Numbered from the stretch's first letter, positions 9,613-21,235 are shown. The stretch is DNA of 64,000 nucleotides from Bicyclus anynana (GCF_947172395.1 NC_069106.1:310001-374000); one strand, 5' to 3'. The notes: generated by a model not told the origin, from the sequence alone. Translations and numbers: made by a program.

Positions 9613-10892
9613 CTTAGAGAACTTAATAATACAGACAGATATGGATTTACTCGCGAGTGTAAATGTGCTGTCAACTATGTTAACATAGAAGTAAGAGTTT
9701 TTCACAGCTCTACATTCCTGAGAAAAAGCAGTCTTGATAGAATTTTTTTAGAAGAAATTTATTAAAAGTAAAAGTTCATTAAACGTACATTAAATTAGCT
9801 TTAAAAGCTAAGCGGTTCCACAATCGGACACAGAATTAGCATATCTGAGGTCTTCCGGTCAGCGCTTCGGTACACTCGATGTGTATTTTATGAGGGAATT
9901 TAAAAAGCGATGTTTTTATGCCGTTTAAGGTAAACGGTACAGGAGCTGGGACAGGAAGTAAAGTGCTTTTATATTATACTAGGTTATGCGCTCGGTTTTA
10001 TGTAACTCTTAATAACATTGTATATTTTATTTTCCATAAAAAATACTGGCAAACTGTACTCCACAAAAATCACTAAAAACGCACTATAAGCTTTCAATTT
10101 TCAAGTAAAACTTTCTGACTGAATTATAAACAATTTATTTAGCCACCAACCAATATTGCTAAAACTGTGCTAAAAAGTTGCACAAACTTTTAATTTAAAT
10201 AACAATGCTTTTAACTAAATGACGTCATTAGACACGTAAGATCTATTTATTTTTTCTACAACCTATTTAACTATAAAAAATAAAAATAGACCTACCTTCC
10301 AAAGCCACCTCACAAACTCCATAATTGACTATATCTTGGCAAGTTTGTTCGTAACACTCCTGATGGTCCGCACGGACCGGGGGGCGTGTAGCGATGAATG
10401 AAAAACCAACGATTGATGCACCTAACTTCCCCGCACGCACGAGTTTAGTCCCGCACAGTCTTCCCCCCTTCGCCCGCGTATCATGGGCTGTCATCCACAA
10501 ACTTTCCAAGCTATAAGTATAAACTGATGAACTTTCAGAAACCCTGAAATGAGGCATGTCTGACAATGGCAGGCTCTTGATCCAGTAGACATACATTGTC
10601 ACATTACTTTAGAAAAATCTACAAGCTTTTCTTTGCCTCGGAAAATCCATCCCAATTTCCTCGGGCCTTTGTACTGGAACAGACAACAGAATAACATACT
10701 TTCACACGCCGAGCGTGGAATTATGCAAATAGCCAAGCGGTTGATGCTAATGACTGTCGTGTACCCTTTCACCCCCTCCTTATTACCCCCTTACCCTCCC
10801 TTGGCGCCAGTAGTACATTGTGGTGACGCTTTATATTAAAATAATAAAACCTTGTACTAAATCTGGTCAAATAATAGATGTACTAATGTGGT
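9613..10892. other. No confirmed gene; GC-richer patch at 10350-10480
   Basis: Mostly AT-rich. The minus strand holds a 111-codon open frame (10267-10602) ending near a donor-like 'gaaggtaggt' at about 10298-10307, and an octamer 'atttgcat' at about 10724-10731. Part of that frame (10290-10340) resembles a dispersed repeat seen near 39575-39640, so I do not call a gene. Nothing else is recognisable. Confidence 0.35.
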
Positions 10893-11030
10893 TCTCAACT
10901 CAGAGGTCTTGGGATCGATTTTATAAGTTCAAAATTGGCTTAAGTCTAGTTTAGTAATTAGGTGACTGACTTATCATTCTACCGATTGAACATTCCGGTA
11001 TGATGTCGCGTAGAACCCGTCGTCTGATGG
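10893..11030 (+). mobile_element. SINE-P fragment, strongly diverged
   Basis: Follows the SINE-P order with many changes: 'agaggtcttgggatcgat', then 'attctaccg', then 'ttccggtatgatgtcgcgta'. The Pol III boxes are damaged. Confidence 0.55.
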
Positions 11031-11060
11031 AATTTGTGTCACTTCCAAGTAAGCCCGCTT

Positions 11061-11168
11061 TTTTTTATTCTTTATAAGTTAGCCCTTGACTACAATCTCA
11101 CCTGCTGGTAACTGATGATGCAATCTAACATGGAAACAGGCTATCTTGTTAGGAGGAGGATGAAATCC
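11061..11168 (-). mobile_element. SINE-P 3' tail fragment
   Basis: Minus-strand tail: 'ataagttagcccttgactac', 'ctgatgatgcaat', 'gttaggaggaggatgaaat'. It ends abruptly and unrelated DNA follows up to the LINE at 11346. Confidence 0.82.
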
Positions 11169-11345
11169 CATAATTATTCGCAAAAAGAGAATGTACATAC
11201 TTACACACCTCGCGTACCTTTTTTTCTCTTTTTTTCCTCTATATTGCAAGACATGGACATTGGACATTATATGGCAGGGTGGATTTAAATCCCTAATTTT
11301 CATATAACTGGTACATCTTGTATTAGGCCCTTCTAATGACAATGA

Positions 11346-11952
11346 CAATCGCAGCTCCCGCTCACATCTAAAAAGATAGTTATGGATTCGGAAATACTAC
11401 CTTGTCTCACTTACGGATGCCAAACCTGGACGTTTGATGCTAAAACAAAAAGGAAAATCCAGACTAAGCAGAGAAAAATGGAAAGAAGTTGTTTAGGCAT
11501 AAAGTTGAGAGACCGGGTGAGAAACGAATACGTCCGTAATAAAACAAAAGTAACCGACGCCTTAACTTACTGCCTAAAAAGGAAATGGCAATGGGCTGGT
11601 CACTTGCCCAGATGTACCGACAGAAGATGGACCGAAAGAGTGATGAAATGGGCAGGTCCAATAGGCACAAGATCGAGAGGCCGCCCAGCTGCTAGATGGG
11701 TAGATGAAATAGAGGCGACAGCGGGAGTGAAATGGCAAGAGGCAGCTAAAGATAGGGAAAGGTGGAAAACATTGGAGGAGGCTTTTACCCTTAGGGGGTC
11801 CATATAAAAATAAATAAATAAAAAACGTGTAAATATAAACAAAAAAAAAAATCAAATTTATTTTAGATATGTTATTTAAGATTGTGTGTTAGTTTTTAAG
11901 ATTTATATGGAATTCAATAAAGCTTTATTATTATTATTATTATTATAATGAC
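11346..11952 (+). mobile_element. RTE-like LINE 3' end with intact reverse transcriptase C-terminus
   Basis: An open frame of 154 codons (11346-11807) encodes the last part of an endonuclease-reverse transcriptase of RTE type. Visible in order: LTYGCQTW near the start, RNEYVRNKTKVTDA, WQWAGHLPR, RWTERVMKW, GRPAARWVDEIE, W-x-x-A-K-D-R-x-R-W, LEEAFT. The endonuclease and the catalytic palm are missing (5' truncation). A 3' UTR of about 100 bp leads to 'aataaagc' and a (tta)n tail at about 11922-11946, as in RTE elements. No host gene function. Target duplication not resolved. Confidence 0.9.
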
Positions 11953-12067
11953 AATAATTAATATTATAACACATGGTGTTTATTAAAACATAATATAGAA
12001 AACGACAAAGATAACGCTTTTACGTAGGAATACGCGGATAAATAGTAGATTGTTATACAAGGGGCTT

Positions 12068-12154
12068 AAAAGACCCATTATAAACGAGGTATTTTTAGGG
12101 CCCGAGACGTAAGGCGAGGGCCGCCTAAATAGAAACCGAGTTTATAATGGGTTT
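12068..12154. repeat. Compact fold-back, ~36-bp arms
   Basis: Left arm 12068-12103 contains 'acccattataaac', the right arm 'gtttataatgggt'. Pairing continues inward through 'tttaggg' / 'cctaaat'. The loop is 'gagacgtaaggcgag', itself almost a direct repeat. Not assigned to any family. Confidence 0.7.
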
Positions 12155-13340
12155 AGTTTTTACACTCTGCTTTTCACTACGATTGCGAGAAAATAAAATA
12201 GTTTAGTACAATATTCAATGATTTATTTTAATTGAAAATTAAATGTACAAAGTCTACAATTTTGGATATTAAGGGAGATGCTTTTACCCGGTAACATAAT
12301 TTCGGACTACTGTGAAAATGAATATTTAGTACGTGAGGTAAACGTGGGAGATAATAGTTTTAAAAACTCCTTTCGTAACTGAATACATTCGTTGTTGTTT
12401 TCTTCACTTATTAAATTTTTCGTAGGTATTCGAGGTATTGTAGGTAAGTATTTAAGTAAATGCGTCTCGACTTTGATGGTAACAGATTGAAAATTTCATT
12501 CATCTTCAAATTAGGATCACCATTCTCACTAGATGAAGACAACAATAACAATTATTGTTGAAAAATATGTAAGTTACGGTCACAAATTTACAATGAATTT
12601 CTAAAAAAATCAAGTGTGTATTATTCACGTCAAATTTTTTTTAAATTCTCGCTTTTTAATTTTATTTTTTTCACATGAGAAAAGGGCAAATGTATTACAC
12701 CGTAAAGGATGTCCTATGCCTTCAAATCTCGCTCTATTCGCAACTCAATAAAAATTAAATAAAAAAATAAACGCATTCCACAGACAAGAACGCTGCATTT
12801 CATTCCAATTTAAAGTTTATTATTTCTTTTTCAAAACAATCAGTGCCTTACCTATAATGATTCTATTTTCGAATAAAACCTCCTCCGTTTTATAGTAGGC
12901 TAGTACTTGGCTAGTACTCGTAACAGACAAGAATTAAAAAAACAAAATTACTTTAGCCCCTAGAGGCTGATATGCTTGTTTAGCCCCGCTGTGGAGTGGT
13001 AATATGACAGTGTTTTTGAGCAAGAGTAGTGAAAAATATAGTATACGTTAATCAGGGATAACGTAGAATTGTAATGATAAAAGAATTTTTTAAATCGATT
13101 TCAATGCAAACAAACAATCAAATCTTTCGTCTTTAAAATATTAATATCAGTAAAGGATTGGTTGCTGTTATCAAATCACTAATAGCTTCAGACAAACGTA
13201 TCTTTTGAAAAGTGCTTATCAAATTATGTACATTTTTTTAATGACTTATATTTATTTTGATATCCGTGTGTATACCCGTACAATATGACTCCGCTATTTC
13301 CGCAGCTCAACTTTTTTGGTTAAAAGGTATGTTCCAAAGT
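12155..13340. other. AT-rich, nothing recognised
   Basis: No repeat termini, tRNA boxes or coding frame seen. Several poly(T)/poly(A) runs only. Confidence 0.4.
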
Positions 13341-13350
13341 TAGGAACAAC

Positions 13351-13411
13351 ATGGCGGCGCGTGAACTCGGCCCGTTATGTGTGGAGGCTTTATTGTATAG
13401 CGCGTTTAATG
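13351..13411 (+). CDS. Speculative short first coding exon (TISU-type start)
   Basis: The ATG at 13351 sits in 'caacatggcggc', a full match to the TISU start element (S-A-A-S-ATGGCGGC) that also contains the YY1/Pho-type core AAnATGGCGGC. The frame reads MAARELGPLCVEALLYSAFN and then reaches a donor-like GTATGT at 13412-13417. The patch is CpG-rich within AT-rich DNA. There is no homology that I recognise, no partner exon is visible and no upstream core promoter was identified. It could equally be a chance match or part of a repeat. Confidence 0.15.
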
Positions 13412-13417
13412 GTATGT

Positions 13418-14192
13418 GAAAGGGTAAAGTGGATTTATTTGCGCGCTCCGTAAATTGTTTACTTTTTTATAGTTATTACTTAAGGTTTAGGTTTTTTAGG
13501 TTATTGAGGTTTTTGGTCCCAACAGCAAAGCTATTATTTAACTAATTATTTGGAATTTATATCTATCTCTAGCTGCACTTTATTGCTTCGGAAAACACGT
13601 AAAATCTATACTTTTGTATGTGACTTTTTTTTTATTTATTTATTGGTACTAAATAAATAAGTGAAAAAAATCGTCAGTGATTTGAAGGTGACAATCAATA
13701 AGCTCGCCTACACTGAAGCAGTGTGGTGAACTCTAACCTGAAAATTTCCTCTCGTGTAAGGAGAGAGGCTTTTAAAATGTGCGGAAAAACAATAAATACA
13801 GACAAAATTAAATAATAAGCAGTAAAATTATGTACTTTAACGTTTCTTGAAATAAAAATGACCCTTGTGACGTATTTAGAACAAAATTCGACTAAACTTC
13901 ACTTGCCTCTCACAAGGGAATGAAAACGTAATATCACGAAATTATGCTAGCAGGATTTGTCAAAAAAATCTGTATAAACTGTCAACTTGTTGTCCAATTG
14001 CCTTTTTCCCGAAGTGGGATGAATCCATTTTGGATTCCTCTTTCTCAATTAGCGTGTTTACCTTGCACGGATTAGGAAAGCCTCTTCTTGACTCCGAAGT
14101 CAGTGTGAAGCCGCGTCGCTGCGTCGCGTCCTTCATGCCAGCTCCCAAGGGTGATTATTTTCTCTTTTTTCTCTCTCCTCAAAATATTATCC
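13418..14192. other. No feature recognised
   Basis: AT-rich, with T runs and no recognisable element before the Hel-B copy. Confidence 0.4.
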
Positions 14193-14193
14193 A

Positions 14194-14433
14194 CTAGCGG
14201 ACGCCCGCGACTTTGTCCGCGTGGAATTCAGTTTTTCACAAATCCCGCGGGAACCATGGATTTTTTCGGAATTAAAGTAACCTATGTGTTAATCCAGTAA
14301 AATCTATTTCCATTCCAAATTTCAGCGAAATCGCTTCGGTAGCCGCAGCGTAAAAGAGGAACAAACATACTTACACACTTACACACTTTCACACTTACAC
14401 ACACACACTTTCGCCTTTGTAATATTAGTGTGA
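14194..14433 (-). mobile_element. Hel-B Helitron, full length, with internal microsatellite
   Basis: Minus strand: begins TC (at 14432-14433) and ends CTAG (14194-14197), flanked by A and T as expected. The 3' part has 'cacgcggacaaagtcgcggg' and 'cgtccgctag'. About 240 bp, slightly longer than the 1541 copy because of an (acactt/ac)n run at 14353-14406. Confidence 0.9.
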
Positions 14434-15204
14434 TAGTGTGATTAGTGTGATAACTCAAAATAAAAAGTTAGTCTTGCTCAAAAGCAGAGAAAAAGAATCA
14501 CAAAATATATATCGGTTCGGAAGGCAGGTTCTGCTATTCTCAGCCTTCTAAGCCTCTACAAACAGGCATTGTTGCGTTTCAAAAATTCTTGTTAACTAGA
14601 TCTACTTGAAATTAACGGAATTTGCATTTATATTTCACGCACATCTAGGCTTTATGTAGTAATCTTTCAATCTTCTCTAATCTTTAAGTACCTAAAGTCT
14701 TAAGTCACCTTACATACATTTTCATAGCATCAAAAGATTCGTGACTCTGCTTAATTACAATGAAAAAAACACCATGGTTCCGCCATCATCAAAAAAGCAC
14801 TTATAAAATTGATTGTTCCCACAAATTTAGTTAATCTACATTAAATAGCACCTCGAGGGTTTTCTATAAAAGGTTTCGTCCATTTGCATAATGCCGGGAG
14901 GGGGTGAGTGGGGGGATGTTCCTCCCATGCAGCCTATCCGTTGTTAGTATCAATTGAGTGATCATCGGGGGGTGGTGGAAGATATAAGCTTCGGCGATTT
15001 ACTGAGGTAAAATCATATCCATCCAAATCATATAGACTCCACTATACATAAATACAAGAACTAGTAGTGCCGCGTAGTTTCACTGTACAACCAATAGGTA
15101 CATGTTTCATTATAATTGTAATTAGAGTAAAAATTACTTATAAAGTGAAAGTTAAAAGAAGAGGTTCTTTAACTGACACCTTCACTAAATATAAGCCTAA
15201 CTGC
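14434..15204. other. No gene; one GC-rich patch
   Basis: Around 14886-14970 there is a G-rich patch ('gggagggggtgagtgggggg') preceded by octamer-like 'atttgcat'. No gene model can be supported. Confidence 0.35.
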
Positions 15205-15805
15205 TTTTTTGTACCAGTGGTTACTTTATGTGGTTTTGGATCACCAGTTCCTGGGTTTGATTCCTGGGTCGTTGCCTGTAGATATTGAATTTTTCTTTTT
15301 TCTAAGAAATATCCTGGTAAAATTCTCAGCCTTGAATTGGGAAGTTGGTGATATTACAACCCGTGTCTCGGAGAGTACGTTAAGCCGTCAGTCGTTACCA
15401 TCTGTCACTATCACTAACATCTGTAGCTTTACTCTGTAACGATATTTTGTATAACTCGCTGTTGCGAGTTTCAATTTCTATCTCTCTCTGTCTAACACGA
15501 TACTATAGAATGAGACAGACAGATAATTGTAATTTCTAGTATTTAGTTTATATTATGTAATACTAATGGGAATCCACTGCCTTCCAAGATACAGTGAAAG
15601 CTAGTTTGGAAACTAGGGAATTACTTAATTATTGTTCAAAATTGTTTACTGTATGTTGAAATATATTAATATTTGATTTTTTGATTTTTGATTACAGAAT
15701 ATCACTATTGATAGTGATCGTTAATGAATTTAACATCTCCCTAAGCCTGCCAACCCACATTGAAGCGTGGTGGGTCTCAGTTTCATATCCCCTCTCCTAT
15801 AAACA
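15205..15805 (+). mobile_element. SINE-S split by about 260 bp of other sequence
   Basis: The left part (15205-15427) has 'ccagtggttac', B box 'gtttgattcctgg', and 'gtgtctcggagagtacgtta'. The right part resumes at about 15701 ('tagtgatcgttaatg', 'gcgtggtgggtctca'). The middle contains 'tctctctctgtct' facing 'agacagacagata', which may be a nested small element. Boundaries of the insert are approximate. Confidence 0.65.
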
Positions 15806-15989
15806 CCAGATTAAAGTACACATTTTCTGGAATAAAAAACCATTAAAACATCCATAACAACTTAGACATTCATTAACAGAATCATTCTAAAAGACAGAAA
15901 CTTCGATCATTAAATTAACCTTAAAACCTTTTTGAAATGAAATGAGCAACGTAGAGAATGTCACAGTTTAAATAAAATTTATAGCGACA

Positions 15990-16155
15990 AAAGTATTGCC
16001 GCGCTAAATCTACCGGGCATACGTATGTCCCACGGGCGTTCAAGGGTCGATCGATTACCGGGACCAGTGCGTCCCATGGGCGTTTGAGTGAATAAGGAGG
16101 GAGACCTGGCCCAGTAGTGGGCCGTTAAAATTGGCGGATAGTGATGAATAAGCTT
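15990..16155 (+). mobile_element. SINE-S tail fragment
   Basis: Ends 'cccagtagtgggccgtta' then 'ggcggatagtgatgaa', as other SINE-S tails do. Upstream the motif 'cccacgggcgtt' / 'cccatgggcgtt' appears twice about 54 bp apart. Assignment of the part before 16090 is weak. Confidence 0.45.
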
Positions 16156-16402
16156 ATAACTTGCGGCGGAGTGCTCCCAAGGCAGCGGCGCGGCGGGCGA
16201 CGCGACGGCCGGGCGCCGCTTGCGTCACTACTGCTCTGCTTAGATCGGCAGTGAGAGTGAAGTCCTTTGTTCTGTGCTTTTGTTGTTACACTACTTATGT
16301 TACCCTTTACTTACTAGATACGATAACATTAAAGAATAGATGGAAAACATCTTAGATACATTCTTCTTTGTCGCTGCGCTCTTGACAGAGCGGTCGTGGT
16401 CT

Positions 16403-16640
16403 TTAGGACGTGTTGGAGGCAGATGTAATACGCCTCACGAGCATTCGCCACTTCTCCCTTTGTGTAGTGAGTCGCGTACATTCATGCAAGGGACCGCCTA
16501 CAGCAGATTTAGTCTGGTCGGTCCATCGCATGGGTGACCTTCTGCGTGGCCTAGTTCCCTCCACCAAACCTTGCACAACAAGGCGTTCGATACAGTCATT
16601 GCCTCGCCGTGTCCAAAAAACTGAAGAATGCGACTGTGTA
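16403..16640 (-). pseudogene. LINE reverse transcriptase C-terminal fragment
   Basis: The minus-strand frame ends at a stop at 16403-16405 and encodes RRRSPMRWTDQ, then H-E-C-T-R-L, and W-R-M-L-V-R-R. These match the C-terminal tail of lepidopteran non-LTR reverse transcriptases of the R-G-R-S-P-x-R-W-x-D-Q type, a different family from the 11346 element. The 5' part is missing, and codons before about 16640 look unrelated. The right edge touches the MITE at 16661. Confidence 0.75.
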
Positions 16641-16660
16641 CTAATGTTAGATACATTATA

Positions 16661-16842
16661 AATATTATTTAAAAGGGTACACACCACGATAAAATGACGA
16701 AATTTTTAATGTCGTTATTTCGACCCAGTTGCATGGATCGTGGTCACGACGGGACTGAAGTTGCGAGATGAGAAGTTGACATCAGCTGTTAGGGGCAGAA
16801 TCTCGTCGTTTTATCGTGGTATGTACCCGTTTAAATAATATT
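16661..16842. mobile_element. MITE with 40-bp terminal inverted repeats
   Basis: The ends 16661-16700 and 16803-16842 are reverse complements at 37 of 40 positions (they contain 'gggtacacaccacgataaaa'). The interior is about 100 bp without coding sequence. The length and arms fit a non-autonomous DNA transposon. I cannot fix the superfamily, because it is unclear whether the outer 14 bp are element or a palindromic target. Confidence 0.82.
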
Positions 16843-16963
16843 CATAATGAACAACCACGAACGAAATAAGTTTAAAATTATTATCTTAGATACAAACATA
16901 AAAGTAATATTTCATTTCACAAACATTTGTTTTTTTATACATTTAATGGAACAAGTGGGTGCT

Positions 16964-17104
16964 TCATCATCATCATCATCATATCAGCCGATGGACGTCC
17001 ACTGCAGGACATAGGCCTTTTGTAGGGACCAAACATCACGATACTGAGCCGCCTACATCTAGCGAATATCTGCGACTCGCTTGACGTCGTCAGTCCACCA
17101 TGAT
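16964..17104 (-). mobile_element. RTE-like LINE 3' end with (atg)n tail
   Basis: On the minus strand the sequence runs 'gtggactgacgacgtcaagc', 'tagatgtaggcggctcagta', 'aaaaggcctatgtcctgcag', 'tggacgtccatcggctgata', then (atg)n at 16964-16982. It is the same 3' end as at 34691-34862 and 37380-37469. The frame is decayed. Confidence 0.8.
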
Positions 17105-17355
17105 CAAATGGTAAAGTATTTTCCTTAACCTTTTGCGTGCTTGGTGAGCCGGTCGGACCCTTATTTTTAAAATTAATACTTTTTCTTTGAATATTACCTA
17201 CGTTGTTAATAATATGTATATAATACCTACAATTTTACTCAGTACTCAATTTGCATTTTCTATTATCATATTAAAATTTACTTAAGTCAATGTTACGTAA
17301 GACGACGTAAGGTCGACGAGGTCGAGGTTGACACGAACGATGTAAGTAAAGCACA

Positions 17356-17420
17356 AGAAAACCTCAATTGACCCAGCCGGGGATCGAACCCAGGACCTCC
17401 GTCTTGTACATCTACCGCGC
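17356..17420 (-). mobile_element. SINE-P head fragment
   Basis: Minus-strand head with intact B box ('cctgggttcgatcccc' in element sense) but a disrupted A box ('gcgcggtagatgtacaaga'). Confidence 0.8.
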
Positions 17421-17924
17421 CTAAAATTTAAGAGGTATGTGTGACTATCGCAGTCTTACTTTTATCGCTGTTTAGTGTAAGTTACGTGTGTTGAGCGAAC
17501 TTCATCTCAGTGGCTCAAAGAGCTCAAAGAGCTATATGCAACACCATTGTCTTGTTTTTGTTCACGTTAAACAAAAAGGCGACTTCTTTATGAGTCTTTG
17601 TCCTGAGCTAACGACGTGCCTTCAACGAAATGTTTAAAGGAATATAAAGAACTGCAATCCTTTGTATATATTAACATAAGCTTTGTGATAGGTATACAGA
17701 GGCAGGGCATGGAAAGAAAGAAAATATATAATTACGAGCTAACCCGGCAAACGTTCTTGCAAAAATACTAAAATTGCGATTTAGAAATTGAATGAAGTGA
17801 GAAATATTTTTCAATCTGTTCTTATAATTACCAAATAAAATATATAAAATCATTACAGTCAGTCAAGTCGTTTTATTGAAGTAGAAACGATAAACGTGAC
17901 AAGATTTCTAAATATTATATTAGA

Positions 17925-18301
17925 CTAGGACGCCCGCGACTTCGACCGCGTGAAATTTAGTTTTTTACATATCTCACGGGAGCCATGAATTTTTCCGGGA
18001 TAAAAAGTGGCCTATGTGTTAATCCATGCTATAATATATGTCAATACCAAATTTTAGCTAATTCTGTTTATTAGTCGAGGCGTGAAAGAGTGACTAACAT
18101 TCATATTGTCAAAATCATCAGTTTTCGCAAATCTCGGGAAACCATGGATTTTTTCGGGATAAAAAATAGCCTATGTGTTAATCCAGAGTAAAATCTATTT
18201 CAGCCAAATCGCTTCAGTAGTAGCGGCGTTACAGGGTAACAAACATCCAAACAAACATCCAAATATCCATACAAACTTTCGCGTTTGTAATACTAGTAGG
18301 A
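17925..18301 (-). mobile_element. Dimeric Hel-B Helitron
   Basis: One element bounded by CTAG (17925-17928) and TC (18300-18301 on the minus strand), flanked by A and T. Inside, the Hel-B module (hairpin side, 'cctatgtgttaatcca', 'agtaacaaacatt'-like) occurs twice: about 17925-18113 and 18114-18301. The same arrangement, with the same junction 'atcatcagttttcgcaaa', is seen at 28760-29097. Confidence 0.82.
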
Positions 18302-19530
18302 TACCTACACAAAAGTGTAAGCACGATTTGCTAATTTTAGCAATGTCTTCACGACCGAATTTGCTCAATCTGATATTGAGATCAATTGTTTACATGACAG
18401 GCTGACACACTTAGGTACGTAGAGCGATCGGGCGCATCGACAAAAAATAGGAGATAATAATGATATGACTGTAACACCACCCACTGACGACCAAGTTGAA
18501 AGCGCTGACTACAGTGCACTTGACCTGACCGTCTGTGGCTAGCGTAACTTATTAAAAAAACACATCTTGTTAAACCAACCTGGAATCGACCCATTTGTAT
18601 AAGCAACATAACCCAGCCATATAGTCTGGATCAATAGATATACTTCCGAATGTACCCTCAACTATAAATTACTAGCTCACGCCTAGGACAAGGGAACATA
18701 ATCACAAACCGTCTAAACCTCTAATCATTTACATAACTCTATCATGTAAGCTTAAACGCTTTATCGCAAACTAAATTGAACCTAGTGGTTTGGAAGATAG
18801 AATTTATAATGCCGTGGATGCGCCGTGCTTAGTAAATTGAAACCAAATAAAGCTCTAGTCTCTGTTATTATTGACACAATTGGGTTTAGTGTAATTATAT
18901 CGTGTTCATTAATTTGATGTTTGTGTAAGTGGTTATTACTTTTATAATTATAGATTTATTGGATTAACTTTTCCAACAGTTACTATCCCAAAGAGTTAGT
19001 TTAAAGTCAGCAGTGCTGTCCTGAAATCTGGGGTGCAATTACAGTATTTTACACACGACGATGAACTTAAAACGCTTCTAATTCCAATTGAAACATTTTA
19101 CTTAGTGGATGCCAAAATTAAAATATACTTTACCGTCACTAACGACGATGTTGCCATAAAAACGAACGATATCACAGCGCTGTAACTTTACAGAAAGGGG
19201 CTGTTCTCATTTAACATTAGATGCGATCGCAGTCAGCGATCAAGTTATTTTGTCGATCAATATAAAAACAAATTTAACTGAGTTGAAAAATACTGTAACT
19301 TTCCCAACAGGTAAATCAGTTAGTCAGTTTATTCCACCGACGGCGGCGCGGTCGGCTGCGGATTGACGAACAAACACGTCGTCCGGAGTTTAATAGCTTT
19401 AGTTTTAGTTTGTAACTTCATGGACTAACTTTATCCGTACTAAAGTAGCTTTTCTAATCTGAACCATTTTGGTCATAGATAACTTGTTAACCTTCTTATG
19501 GATATAGCAAAATCTTTCACGCTTGTATTC
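18302..19530. other. No feature recognised
   Basis: Contains small chance frames (for example minus 18382-18609) without recognisable domains. A CpG-rich spot near 19335-19380 has no associated frame. Confidence 0.4.
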
Positions 19531-19868
19531 TTGCTCGTCGGTCTAGTGGCTAGCATATGTGGCTTCAGATCACGATGTCCAAGGTTCGAGTCCTAGGTTG
19601 GGCTGTTTATATTTCTTATAAAAAATTTCAATGAAATTCTCAGCCCGGTGTAACGAAGTTGGTGGTGTTACTTTCCGTGTCTCGGACAGCACGTTAAGCC
19701 GTCGGTCTTCGTCACTATTTTTACCATCTGAACGTGATACCTAGTTAAGAATTTAACATTATCACCCTAAGTCTGTCAACCCACGGAGCAGCGTGGTGGG
19801 TCTTAGCTCCATACCCTTAGGAGGGTGACCTGGCTCTGTAGTGAGCCGTTAAAATAGTCTGATAATGA
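19531..19868 (+). mobile_element. SINE-S, full-length reference copy
   Basis: Head 'cggtctagtggctagc' (A-box region) and B box 'aaggttcgagtcc'. The body has 'gtgtctcggacagcacgtta', 'aacgtgatacctagtta', 'gcgtggtgggtctta', and it ends 'agtgagccgttaaaatagtc' plus 'tgataatga'. tRNA-derived, with no open frame of interest. This is the best copy for defining the family in the window. Confidence 0.85.
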
Positions 19869-21169
19869 ATTAATAAAATTATCACATATCAATTAATGAA
19901 TATAATTAATTCAATAAAAACAAAACAACTAAAGTCATCTAAAACTGAAGCTAATGACTAGGGACATGATGTCTCATCTTTAGTTGATGATTGAAAATCT
20001 CATATTTATTTACGATTTAGGTTTGTATCAATTTCTGTTACACCCCGTTACGTGTTCAACTGAACTGGGAAAATTAAATGTCACAGAGGATACAGAAACA
20101 CCGTCCACAGTTTGACTACGCAGTAAATGTAATAAAACCATTGGATTCACCCGCTACCCGCAAAAGTGCTCAATTCGTGTCCAAATTATTTTCCGTATTT
20201 CAGGTGACCGCAACAAATTGGACACATTCCACATTTCCTGTCCGAAAACCGTTACAAGAACTACGGATTAATTAAAGTGGCGTTCGGGGACATCCATTCC
20301 ACATTCCAATTCTGAAACGTCTGCCAATATGAAGAGACTGCGCGCCAACTCTTCGCTTACAATTATTGCTATGAAAAGTTGAGAGCATGAAATTACTTTA
20401 TAATCAGTTTTAATATCGCCGTTCTTTTAACTAGTATGAAAAACGATGAATTAAAAAATATAATCATCAAGAAAAAACGGTTTAACGGATTATTAGTAAG
20501 GTATACCACAAGGGTGTATATTATGTGTTTTTTTGTTTATAGTTTACATCAAGAGTCCACAAAGCGATTTTTGTTTCAAATCTAAGCAGTTATTAGTTTG
20601 CTAACTTTTCTTCATCTTTCAAATTTTTTACACAATTATACGCTAGTCACAGAGATAATACGTAAGTGGCAAATAAACAATACTGCTTAAGAAATTACCA
20701 CGTCAGTGAAGTAGTACTATCTCCAATAAACTTTGTCATAAAGTGATTTCGCACAAAAAAACTTATCTGCGTGAAATACGGTTATTTTTATCTAATGAAA
20801 CAACATATGTGCATTATCAATATACTCGCAGATATACAGCCCAAAGTCGAACATAATATATTTGAGTTCTAAAAAAATAAATGAAAATGAAAAAGTAATT
20901 CTAAAATCCCTAGAAACCGACCCAAATCGATCGTAAAGCCATTTGGGACGGCCCTTATCAGTAATCCCTGCCATCCTTCAAACGGAAGACCCTGAAATCT
21001 GTATCAATTAATTGTATATTAATTAGGATAAATGCCCCGGGGTCGAGATCAACCGCACTGATTGGGTTTGCTGATTAAATCTTAGTTTTCACAAAAATGT
21101 TAGAAAATTATAAATTGCAAAACTAACTTTAACTATCTCTTAATGCATTTTGAAGTAATAAAAATATTG
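19869..21169. other. No feature recognised
   Basis: Mixed composition. The open frame at 20078-20275 has no motif I know, and no convincing splice sites were seen. Nothing else supported. Confidence 0.35.
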
Positions 21170-21235
21170 GTTTGCAGGTTTCCTTACGATGTTTTCCTTC
21201 ACCTTTTGAGACATGTGATATTAATTTTTTTTAGC
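21170..21235 (-). mobile_element. SINE-M middle fragment
   Basis: 'gtttgcaggtttccttacga' and 'ttttgagacatgtgatatta' match the middle of SINE-M on the minus strand. Both ends are missing. Confidence 0.7.

Noticed and set aside
10267..10602. 111-codon minus-strand frame in a GC-richer patch, ending near a donor-like site (possible exon)
   Set aside because: No recognisable domain, and the 3' part (10290-10340) resembles a dispersed repeat seen near 39575-39640, so a host exon cannot be supported from sequence alone.
20078..20275. 65-codon plus-strand frame in mixed-composition DNA
   Set aside because: No known motif, splice context or codon bias strong enough to call.
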